From positions 186,001-250,000 of the forward strand of contig CAVRDF010000001.1 of assembly GCA_963719805.1 (NCBI GenBank): a DNA stretch of 64,000 nt, given 5' to 3'. The notes below the pieces were generated by a model. The model was not told the origin of the DNA. It saw only the letters and a program-made list of their open reading frames with translations, and made no database searches. Shown in pieces: positions 1 to 7,331 of this stretch. How positions within the stretch are numbered: position 1 is the stretch's first letter; every line of letters begins with the position of its first letter. The position numbers and the translations under genes are program-made. The stretch is from JAMXLO01 sp963719805 (GTDB taxonomy: Bacteria > Pseudomonadota > Alphaproteobacteria > Acetobacterales > Acetobacteraceae).

Positions 1-1160
1 GCTGAGCGTGGCGCCGCGTGACTATCGGCAACGCTTTCCGGGATGAGCACCAGCGCGGCAGCGATCAGCAGCGCGATCGCTGCGGCAATGGATGGGACGG
101 CGAAGCCGCCAAACCGGTCGGACAGTATGCCGGCGAAGCTGGGGCCAACGATCTGGCCGAGACCGAATGCGCAGGTCATCAACGCCAACACGCGTCGCGG
201 GTCACCTGTTGTCAGCATGCGCGCCCGCACCAGGCCGAGAGCGGTCAGTCCCATGAACGTGCCGCCCACCAGGATCGATGCGGTCAGGATGCCGATAGTG
301 GTTGGCCACACAATGCTGGCCAGAACACCGCAGGCCTCAACGCAGCACGCCGCGGCGAAAGCTGCCGGCGCACCGAGGCGTGTCGCGATATGCGCCCATA
401 CGGCCACCGACGGAACCGCGGCGAGGCCGAACGCGATCCAAACCACCGGCTCTGCCGTGCGAAGCGCTGGCGTCATCCGGACCATCGCGACGATGAACGT
501 CGCGGTGATCACATAGCCAAACCCGAACAGGCCATACGCGATCACCAGGCGCAGCAGCGCCGGTTGCATCGGCGAACGCGTCTGCCGCCTGGCCTGCGGT
601 CCAGCTTGTGGCTCACCATCCGTAAGCAAGGCGACAGCGATCAGCGCGAACAGCGAGGCCACACCGCTGATGAGCCACAGCGATTGCCACGACTGGCCCG
701 CGTGCAGCAGTGCAGCGACCAGCGCGGCGGACAGGGCGATGCCGCAACCGACGCCGGCGAAGTGCAGCGCGGAAAGGCCCGGGCGACGCGTTTCCGCCAG
801 CCGCTCCAGCACGATTGTCGAGGCCAGCACCAGCACAACGGCGCTGGCGGCGCCACCGATCAGCCGCAGCAGAAGGAACAGCGGCACCGACGCGACCAGC
901 CCCATGCCGGCGGTGGTGAACGCACTGGCCGCCAGCGATCCGAGCAACCAGCCGCGCCGCGATCCCGGCAGCGCCGACAAAGCCGCCAGCAGGGCGCCAA
1001 GCAGGTAACCCAGGAAATTGGCGGAGGCGATCAGCCCGGCGGCTGACTTGCTGAGGCCCAGCGCCTCCATCATCGCCGGCAGTATCGGCGTGTAGACGAA
1101 GCGCCCGATACCGAGCGCCGCCGCCAAAGCCACCAACCCGCCAAGAGCTGTCCGTATCAT
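1..1160 (-). CDS. YbfB/YjiJ-type MFS transporter (cut by left edge)
   Basis: The minus strand is open from ATG at 1160 to the left edge (386 codons). It starts MIRTALGGLVALAAALGIGRFVYT in two short blocks and continues as a run of hydrophobic segments with glycine-rich turns. The early GRFVYTPILPAMM stretch is typical of the YbfB/YjiJ branch of the major facilitator superfamily, whose members are about 390-400 residues, so only the last few residues should be missing. It is an inner-membrane carrier of unknown substrate. It diverges from a LysR regulator 85 bases away, a classic arrangement in which the regulator controls the transporter. The substrate may relate to the formamidase-like operon on the other side, but that is inference. 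Confidence 0.8.
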   Translation of the reverse strand, partial: MIRTALGGLVALAAALGIGRFVYTPILPAMMEALGLSKSAAGLIASANFLGYLLGALLAALSALPGSRRGWLLGSLAASAFTTAGMGLVASVPLFLLLRLIGGAASAVVLVLASTIVLERLAETRRPGLSALHFAGVGCGIALSAALVAALLHAGQSWQSLWLISGVASLFALIAVALLTDGEPQAGPQARRQTRSPMQPALLRLVIAYGLFGFGYVITATFIVAMVRMTPALRTAEPVVWIAFGLAAVPSVAVWAHIATRLGAPAAFAAACCVEACGVLASIVWPTTIGILTASILVGGTFMGLTALGLVRARMLTTGDPRRVLALMTCAFGLGQIVGPSFAGILSDRFGGFAVPSIAAAIALLIAAALVLIPESVADSHAAPRS

Positions 1161-1230
1161 GCGGCGCAGATAGGCGCCGGATGCAATTCCGAAAAGCGAT
1201 TTGATTTGATACGCTCAATCGCAATTTCAG

Positions 1231-1243
1231 ATATCGGAGATAT
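1231..1243. promoter_or_regulatory. Small palindrome in the MFS/LysR divergent promoter region
   Basis: ATATCGGAGATAT is a perfect 5-3-5 inverted repeat lying directly before, and reaching into, the LysR start region (first ATG 1242, chosen ATG 1246). A second, looser dyad, GATTTGA...TCAATC, lies at about 1203-1220. LysR-type regulators bind interrupted dyads in such divergent regions, so these are candidate operator half-sites. No experimental support is visible. Confidence 0.35.
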
Positions 1244-1245
1244 GG

Positions 1246-2139
1246 ATGGATGCCGGCGACCTGAAAGTATTCGAGGCAGTGGCGCGGCTTGGCGGCATGA
1301 ACCGCGCCGCCACGGAGCTGAACACGGTGCAGTCCAACGTCACCGCGCGCATCCGTGCGCTCGAGGCGGATATCGGCAGCGTCCTGCTGGAGCGCCATAG
1401 CCGCGGCGTCTCGCTTACCGCGGCTGGCCGGCGGCTGCTGCCCTATGCGGACAAAATCGCCCGGCTGCTGACCGACGCCAGGCGTGCCACGCTCGACGAC
1501 GGGCAGCCACGCGGCCAGCTCACCATCGGCTCCTTGGAGACCACGGCGGCGCTGCGCCTGACGCCGCTGCTGACGCGCTACGCGGGCGACAACCCGCAGG
1601 TCGATCTGGTCCTGCGCACCGGCACCACGTGCGAACTGGTGCGCGACGTGCTGGAGCAGCGGGTGGAGGGCGCCTTTGTCTGCGGCCCGGTCGCCCACGC
1701 GGACCTCGACGAGCGGACCATGTTCCGCGAGGAACTCGTGGTGCTGACGGCGCCTGGTGTCGCATCGCTCGACGCTGTGTTCCGCACCGGCGAAGTCCGC
1801 CTGGTCGTGCTGCGCGCCGGCTGCTCCTATCGGCAGATGCTGGAAGTCATGCTGGTGCGCCGCGGCATCGTGGTGCAGCGCCAGTTGGAGTTCGGCACGC
1901 TGGAGGCGATCTTCGGCTGCGTCAGCGCCGGCCTGGGCATCACCCTGTTGCCGCGCGCGTTGGTGGGCAGCGTGTGCGAAGCGGGACGCGTGGCCATGCA
2001 CCGGCTGTCGCCCGCGGATGCGATGGTCGAGACCATCTTCATTCGCCGCCGCGACGGCTTCACCTCGAGCGCAATGCAGGCGTTCCTGGCGTGTGCCGGC
2101 GACGCCACTTACAGTATCGACAGGCAGGAGGCAGCATAA
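1246..2139 (+). CDS. LysR-family transcriptional regulator
   Basis: 297 residues, the normal LysR length. Residues 1-60 form the winged helix-turn-helix (MDAGDLKVFEAVARLGGMNR, then AATELNTVQSNVTARIRALE). The rest is the periplasmic-binding-protein-like effector domain. ATG 1246 is used; another ATG lies four bases upstream in a different frame. The stop overlaps the start of moaB (TAATG), so the regulator is the first gene of the operon it probably controls. It is also divergent from the MFS carrier. The effector is not recognisable. Confidence 0.9.
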   Translation: MDAGDLKVFEAVARLGGMNRAATELNTVQSNVTARIRALEADIGSVLLERHSRGVSLTAAGRRLLPYADKIARLLTDARRATLDDGQPRGQLTIGSLETTAALRLTPLLTRYAGDNPQVDLVLRTGTTCELVRDVLEQRVEGAFVCGPVAHADLDERTMFREELVVLTAPGVASLDAVFRTGEVRLVVLRAGCSYRQMLEVMLVRRGIVVQRQLEFGTLEAIFGCVSAGLGITLLPRALVGSVCEAGRVAMHRLSPADAMVETIFIRRRDGFTSSAMQAFLACAGDATYSIDRQEAA

Positions 2140-2687
2140 TGGCCCGCATCGACGAAAGCCGCCCGTTCATCGCGGTGAACATCGCCATTCTCACCGTGTC
2201 GGATACGCGCACGCTCGCCAACGACACATCGGGCGACGCGCTGGCCGAACGCATCGCCAAGGCGGGCCATCGCGTGGCGGCACGCGCCATCGAGAAGGAT
2301 GACTCGGCCTCGATCGAGAAACATCTGCGCGGCTGGATCGCCAATCCGGAAATCGATGTGGTGATCACCACCGGTGGCACCGGCATCACTGGCCGCGACG
2401 TGACGCCGGAAGCGTTCGACCGCGTGCTGGAGAAGCGCATCGAAGGCTTCGGCGAGCTGTTCCGTATGTTGAGCTACCAGAAGATCGGCACCTCCACGAT
2501 GCAGTCCCGCGCGCTCGGTGGTGTCGCCGGCGGCACTTATCTGTTTGCATTGCCCGGCAGCACCGGCGCGGTGAAGGACGCGTGGGACGACATTTTGCTG
2601 GCGCAGCTCGATAACCGGCATCGGCCATGCAACCTGGTGGAACTGATGCCGCGGCTGCAGGAGCACCTGAAGACGGCGGCGGAGTAA
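2139..2687 (+). CDS. moaB: Molybdenum cofactor biosynthesis protein B
   Basis: 182 residues of the MoaB/Mog family, which adenylates molybdopterin before metal insertion. Family motifs are clear: the early ILTVSDTRTLANDTSGD, the nucleotide-binding TTGGTGITGRDVTPEA and the late LPGSTGAVKDAWD. The start overlaps the LysR stop by one base and the stop overlaps the next start by one base (TAATG both times), so the three genes are translationally coupled. Placement with a formamidase-like gene rather than other moa genes is unusual. A molybdenum hydroxylase and a MoaD-like gene lie about 4-7 kb to the right. Confidence 0.92.
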   Translation: MARIDESRPFIAVNIAILTVSDTRTLANDTSGDALAERIAKAGHRVAARAIEKDDSASIEKHLRGWIANPEIDVVITTGGTGITGRDVTPEAFDRVLEKRIEGFGELFRMLSYQKIGTSTMQSRALGGVAGGTYLFALPGSTGAVKDAWDDILLAQLDNRHRPCNLVELMPRLQEHLKTAAE

Positions 2688-4810
2688 TGCCTGTCCAGGA
2701 ACTGCCGATAACCGGCTATCTCGACCGCTTCTCGCATCGCCCGGGCGAAACGTTCACCGCTTATGTCAGTGTGCGCGACTGCGGGCGCTATCGCGCACGA
2801 TTGGTGCGCGTGCTGAGCGGCGACGCCAACCCGAACGGGCCGGGCTTGCGCTTCGAGGATCTGTCGAAGCATTTCGATGCGTCGTTCGACGGGCGGCGGC
2901 AGGAGATCCGGCTTGGTTCGTACGGCACGGCACCCACGCCCTCGCGCGATGCGAAGGCGGCCTGCACCTGGACAGTGCTGGTGCGGCCGGGCGTGGTGAA
3001 GCCCGGCCAGGTGCTGTTGTCCGAGGACAACGTGTCGCTGTTCATCGGTGCCGACGGTGCGACGGCGCGCGTCGGCGATACCGAAGTGGCGGCGGGCGAA
3101 CCGATGCATTCGGGCTGTTGGTATCGCGTCTGGCTGTCAGCCGATCCGGCAAATGGCCGTGTTCTGGTGGGCCAGCAGGCGCTCGATGGCGCGGCGATCA
3201 CGCAACAGGCAAAGGCCGGCAACATCGCGTTGCCATCGAGTGGCACGCTGCAAATGGCTGGCGCGTTCACCGGCAAGCTGGAAGACCCGGCGATCCTGCG
3301 GGGCTTTGTCGAACGCTGGGCGGATGCCGCCGCAACGCTGGAAACGCTGGCACCGCTTGCCGGCTGGGATTTTTCGCGCGGTATCGACACGCAGGTCATC
3401 AGCGACGTCGGTCCACACGGCTGCCATGGCCGGCTGGTCAACGCGCCTGGCCGCGCGATGGTCGGCGTGCGCTGGACCGGCACCGAGCAGTGCTGGCGGC
3501 ACGCACCGCGCGACTATGGCGCGATCCATTTCCACGACGATGACCTGGCCGATTGCGAGTGGCAGTCCGACTTCACGTGGACAGTGCCGGATGATCTGCC
3601 GAGCGGCGCCTATGCGCTGCATCTGACCTGTGGTGCCGGTGAGGACTGGCTGCCGTTGTATATACTGCCGCAGCGACAGGGTCCGTTCGCGCCGATCGTC
3701 TTCCTGGCGTCGACGTTCACTTACCAGGCCTATGCCAACCATGCGCGCGCTGCGATCGACGCGGCGTATTTCGAGCGCGTCAAATCTTGGGGCGCCTATC
3801 CATACAATCCGGTCGAGTATCCGGCGTACGGGCGTTCCACCTATAACCGGCACCGCGACGGCAGCGGCATTTCCTTCTCATCGCGCCATCGGCCGATCAT
3901 GACGATGCGGCCGGGGTTCATGACGTTCAACGATGCGAATGGATCGGGACTACGGCATTACCCTGCTGACCTGCATCTGCTGGCATGGCTTGAGGCGAAG
4001 GGCTTCGCGTTCGATATCGTCACCGATGAAGACCTGGACGATGAAGGCCTGGCATTGATCGCGCCGTATCGCGTTGTGCTGACCGGATCGCACCCGGAGT
4101 ACCACACCCTTGGCACGCTGGATGCGCTGGCCGCGTATACACAACAAGGTGGACGGCTGTGCTATCTCGGCGGCAACGGCTTCTACTGGCGCATCGCGCG
4201 CGACAAGTCGGTGCCGCACCTGATCGAACTGCGGCGCGCCGAGGGCGGCATCCGCACCTGGGCGGCTGAACCGGGCGAATATTTCCATCAGATCGATGGG
4301 CAATTGGGTGGACTGTGGCGCCGCAGCCGGCGGCCGCCGCAGATGCTGGCGGGCGTCGGCTTCTCCTGCCAGGCGGCGTTCGAGGGCGTGCCCTACAAGC
4401 GCCTGCCGACGTCGTACGGCCCGCGTTTCAGCTGGATGTTCGAGGGGATCAACGCCGAAGTGCTTGGCGATTACGGTTTGTCCGGGGGTGGCGCCGCCGG
4501 CTTCGAACTGGATCGCGCCGATGTCTCGCTCGGCACGCCGCATGACGCGGTGATACTAGCGCGTTCGGAGGGGCATCTGCCGTCATTCACCACGGTGCTT
4601 GAGGAACTGACATCGGCGGCAGCGAGCCTGAACGGCGAGCCGGTGGCGGATTTGTCGCGCGCCGAGATTGTGTATTTCGACACGCCGTCCGGCGGCGCGG
4701 TGTTTTCCGTCGGATCGATCACCTTCTGCGGCAGCCTGTGGCGCAACGGCTTCGAGGGCCCGGTGTCGCAACTGCTGGAGAATGTGGTGCGGCGGTTCCA
4801 GAGCCGGTGA
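2687..4810 (+). CDS. N,N-dimethylformamidase large-subunit-like protein with LamG-type insert
   Basis: 707 residues. The protein starts MPVQELPITGYLDRFSHRPG. A concanavalin/LamG-like beta-sandwich follows at about residues 95-200 (the stretch around CTWTVLVRPGVVKPGQVLLS). The C-terminal half matches what I know of the N,N-dimethylformamidase beta-subunit domain, with long Trp/Tyr-rich blocks such as the region around FDIVTDEDLDDEGLALIAPY. That family hydrolyses N-substituted formamides and uses a mononuclear iron site. No small (alpha) subunit is visible nearby, so the true substrate is uncertain. It is the last gene of the LysR-moaB operon. No signal peptide is seen. Confidence 0.75.
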   Translation: MPVQELPITGYLDRFSHRPGETFTAYVSVRDCGRYRARLVRVLSGDANPNGPGLRFEDLSKHFDASFDGRRQEIRLGSYGTAPTPSRDAKAACTWTVLVRPGVVKPGQVLLSEDNVSLFIGADGATARVGDTEVAAGEPMHSGCWYRVWLSADPANGRVLVGQQALDGAAITQQAKAGNIALPSSGTLQMAGAFTGKLEDPAILRGFVERWADAAATLETLAPLAGWDFSRGIDTQVISDVGPHGCHGRLVNAPGRAMVGVRWTGTEQCWRHAPRDYGAIHFHDDDLADCEWQSDFTWTVPDDLPSGAYALHLTCGAGEDWLPLYILPQRQGPFAPIVFLASTFTYQAYANHARAAIDAAYFERVKSWGAYPYNPVEYPAYGRSTYNRHRDGSGISFSSRHRPIMTMRPGFMTFNDANGSGLRHYPADLHLLAWLEAKGFAFDIVTDEDLDDEGLALIAPYRVVLTGSHPEYHTLGTLDALAAYTQQGGRLCYLGGNGFYWRIARDKSVPHLIELRRAEGGIRTWAAEPGEYFHQIDGQLGGLWRRSRRPPQMLAGVGFSCQAAFEGVPYKRLPTSYGPRFSWMFEGINAEVLGDYGLSGGGAAGFELDRADVSLGTPHDAVILARSEGHLPSFTTVLEELTSAAASLNGEPVADLSRAEIVYFDTPSGGAVFSVGSITFCGSLWRNGFEGPVSQLLENVVRRFQSR

Positions 4811-4865
4811 TAGGCAACGGCAGTTTGATCGAGAGGCCGATGCCCGCACGGCAAGGTAGGTGGCT

Positions 4866-5164
4866 ATGCCTGAGGATCTCTTTCCGGATCGCACAGCGCT
4901 CATCGTGCTCTGCAAGCGGCATCACATCAAGCGTCTCTCGCTATTCGGATCGTTTGTGAAGGGGGCAGCGCGGCCGGACAGCAATGTGGATTAGCGGAAT
5001 TTGGACCCGGCAGGCGCCGGGCCTGATCGCACTTGTTGGCATCGAAACGGAAACTATCTGAGCTGCACGGTGGGCGACGGCCAGACCTCCGAACGCCGCA
5101 TGATCTCAGCCGGGCCTTCCGTAAGGAGATACTGCGCACTGCAGCTCTACAGTATGCGGCTTGA
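4866..5164 (+). pseudogene. Decayed MNT-type nucleotidyltransferase (MntA-like)
   Basis: An ORF from ATG 4866 gives the MNT core FGSFVKGAARPDSNVD (GSxxxGxxRxxSDxD-type catalytic loop) and then hits TAG at 4992. The missing remainder is found in the other frames: AEFGPGRR, then APGLIALVGIETE, then GRRPDLRTPHDLSRAFRKEI to the stop at 5162-5164, which is the usual C-terminus of these proteins. At least three frame changes are needed. Family members are about 100 residues and act as antitoxins that AMPylate HEPN toxins (MntA/HepT). No HepT partner is present; the next gene is a reverse transcriptase on the opposite strand. A sequencing-error explanation is possible but less likely here than in the long genes. 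Confidence 0.75.
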
Positions 5165-5181
5165 TACCGTCCGTGATTAAT

Positions 5182-6819
5182 TCAGTATGGCGACAATGAG
5201 GTATCGGCTGATGGGGTTGCCATCGCGCCCGACCGTAGCAGGAACTGGAAGAAGGCTGCTGATCGCCGTGGAGGTTTGCGCTTTCTAATGTGAGCTACGT
5301 TTTTGTTCGTATCGTAGAACGAGATATTTCTAGATTTGAGAGCTCCAAAATAGGGGTCAGCTGCCACAAAATTCGCATTTGCGCCCGACATCCAGCCCTT
5401 TAGGTCAGCTTCGTACGTCAATAACCACATGTTCGAGCGGAGGCCCTGCAGCGCCATGGATTGCTGCCAGAGCGATACATCGAGCGAGGAAGCTATGAGT
5501 CCACGTTCCCGCAGATCTAATGCGAGGAGAGCGCATGTCGAACTCTCCAGCCCGCTGACAGCCTGCGCAACGGCCTTTGACGGCGATATCCTTAGCGCTT
5601 TTGCCAAAAATAGTGCCCACGCGACCTCTGCATGGTGCGCCAGTGGTGCGTTCTTTAGGACAAGATCCTCAATTAATTTCCCGATACGCTCGCGCTTTAA
5701 TGGAAAGCCATTGAAGTTGTAGCTCACCAAAATCTCCACGACAGTTGGTACGACGGTCTGGTTCGATCGCGCTGCCTTTAGTAAGAAGGTCTCGTAACCT
5801 CTCCAGTTATCGGGGAAAATTCGAAGGCTGGCTGTTCTTTTCACGGCAAAGTCGAGTACATTGTGGCCAGGGTACTCTGCGGCATAGTGAAATGCTTTTA
5901 CCAAATAATGCTCCAGGGCCTTCGCTTGCCCGATGGCTTCACGTGGGAACGCATATTCCCTCAGCTCTGTCGGCCAGATCGCATCAACGGATGACGACGC
6001 ATGGAGCGTTCTGGTTTTATCAGCATTTAATTCGAGTTCGAAGCTGCGACATGCTGTTGCTAAGGTGGCGATGGCATCTTCAGCTTGGCCCGCGTTTTCA
6101 AAGCCGATGTACCAGTCGTCCACGTGGCGGAAGGAACGATTACGGTCCAGCTTGAGAGTGCTCTGAACGAATTGGTCAATGGCTACGCCAATGATCTCGG
6201 ATACGATCCGTGATGTGTCTGGGCCGGTTGGAATACCGATTGTTTGATTATCTTGCGCTTTGCGGGTGGCTATATCTAGGCGGTTGCCCAAAGACGATTT
6301 GAAGGCGGTTTGGTGTAAGTTCAGTTTGCACCACGCCTTAGTATGAAGCGCCCAAGCAATTGCGTGCGTGTAGAGCGTTCCGTAAAATCGCGAGATGTCG
6401 GACACCAGTGCATGATCGAAGTCCGCAGAAATTTCCGTGCGCCTGAACGCAACAAGGGAGAAGTCGGGACGTGGAACGGCGCGAGCGGCATCGGCGCTGA
6501 TTTCTGGCACCTCTAGCGCATATTTCGATTTCCGGAGATGCTTTCGTATTTCGACCCATTCGTCAGCCACGAGCCGAGAGAGATGAACTTGGGCTATAGG
6601 GTTGACTATGGCCAAGTTGCGGCGAACGCGTTTTATACGCGGAACGCTATAGACTTCGTAAACAGTGGCAGGATAGTCCTGGTTCACCTTTGGCCAGGCA
6701 TTCAAAACGCTGTCGCGGTACTTGGCCAGATCTGATGTGTGAAATGGTGGTGGCATCTCGGAGGGGAAATAACCCCTCTCGAGGAGAGCTCTCAACCGCT
6801 CCGATTTTGACATACTCAC
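5182..6819 (-). CDS. Defence-type (UG/Abi-like) reverse transcriptase
   Basis: 545 residues from GTG 6819, which has AGAAGG ten bases upstream; ATG 6813 is the alternative. The polymerase motifs are in order: a FPSEMPPPF box (residues 18-26), motif A VSDISRFYGTLYTH with Asp141, motif B GIPTGPDTSR (195-204), motif C RHVDDWYIGF with Asp234/Asp235, and the following LNADKTRTL. The Val-Asp-Asp core instead of YADD and the roughly 250-residue helical C-terminal region fit the abortive-infection/unknown-group RTs (Abi and DRT systems) rather than group II introns or retrons. No intron, integrase or retron-like msr/msd was recognised. The gene is visibly less GC-rich than its neighbours, which points to acquisition. 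I cannot assign the exact DRT class by eye. Confidence 0.85.
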   Translation of the reverse strand: MSMSKSERLRALLERGYFPSEMPPPFHTSDLAKYRDSVLNAWPKVNQDYPATVYEVYSVPRIKRVRRNLAIVNPIAQVHLSRLVADEWVEIRKHLRKSKYALEVPEISADAARAVPRPDFSLVAFRRTEISADFDHALVSDISRFYGTLYTHAIAWALHTKAWCKLNLHQTAFKSSLGNRLDIATRKAQDNQTIGIPTGPDTSRIVSEIIGVAIDQFVQSTLKLDRNRSFRHVDDWYIGFENAGQAEDAIATLATACRSFELELNADKTRTLHASSSVDAIWPTELREYAFPREAIGQAKALEHYLVKAFHYAAEYPGHNVLDFAVKRTASLRIFPDNWRGYETFLLKAARSNQTVVPTVVEILVSYNFNGFPLKRERIGKLIEDLVLKNAPLAHHAEVAWALFLAKALRISPSKAVAQAVSGLESSTCALLALDLRERGLIASSLDVSLWQQSMALQGLRSNMWLLTYEADLKGWMSGANANFVAADPYFGALKSRNISFYDTNKNVAHIRKRKPPRRSAAFFQFLLRSGAMATPSADTSLSPY

Positions 6820-6971
6820 GGGGCGCTAACCTTCTGGCACAAGGATAGTGCTTCTTACGTAAGGATGCAAATCCGTATACTTGAACCTGTGGCAACCTTT
6901 AAGTGGGAACAAAGTCGAGTCGCGTATTGAGTTAGTCAATGGAGCTGTAGGTGCGTCCCGTGAGCAGCTCT

Positions 6972-7232
6972 CTATCCTCCCTCGATCTTCGGAATAAAGA
7001 ACACCTCAGCTCCCGGTTTGACCGGGCGCAGGAAGTCGATCTCGTATAGCTCGCCATCGATCGCGACGGTGGTCTCTTCCTCCAGCGTCTCGCCGAGGCC
7101 CGGGAACTTCTTGTCCATCTCGCGGATGACGCCGCGCAGCGTCTTCGCTGGTACGGCGAACTCCGTCACGCCGCCGGTGTAGCGGCGTGAGAAGCCGGTG
7201 GTGAAGACAACGCGGGCGGGGGCATCGCTCAT
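6972..7232 (-). CDS. MoaD/ThiS-like sulfur carrier protein
   Basis: 86 residues ending in the exposed Gly-Gly (IPKIEGG) that defines beta-grasp sulfur carriers such as MoaD. A GGAG box sits seven bases before the ATG at 7232. The core includes FPGLGETLEEE and VKPGAEVFFIPKIEGG. It lies just downstream of a molybdenum-hydroxylase subunit on the same strand, so a role in molybdopterin supply for that enzyme is the natural reading. A ThiS-like or other sulfur-transfer role is the alternative. Confidence 0.8.
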   Translation of the reverse strand: MSDAPARVVFTTGFSRRYTGGVTEFAVPAKTLRGVIREMDKKFPGLGETLEEETTVAIDGELYEIDFLRPVKPGAEVFFIPKIEGG

Positions 7233-7239
7233 GCGACTG

Positions 7240-7328
7240 CTCCGTGTTCGCGAGGCGCGGTGGGACGAGGCAATCCAGAGTGACCACCTGGATCGCTTGG
7301 TCGCCGCGCTGCTCGCAATGACACGGGC
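7240..7328. repeat. Dispersed palindromic repeat, copy A
   Basis: Between the hydroxylase stop and the moaD-like start lies a partly palindromic element with arms CAATCCAG and CTGGATCGC, ending GCTCGCAATGACACGGG. The same ending, with a similar CTGGATTGC arm, occurs at about 28355-28430. This resembles the short repetitive palindromes found between genes in many alphaproteobacteria. Confidence 0.55.
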
Positions 7329-7331
7329 GGC

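Noticed and set aside
18..1046. Plus-strand open frame of 342 codons at the left edge
   Set aside because: Low-complexity Gln/Arg/His-rich antisense of the MFS transporter.
5182..6819. Group II intron or retron
   Set aside because: No maturase or endonuclease domain, no domain V/VI-like RNA downstream (only 17 bases separate it from the nucleotidyltransferase remnant), and no recognisable msr/msd.
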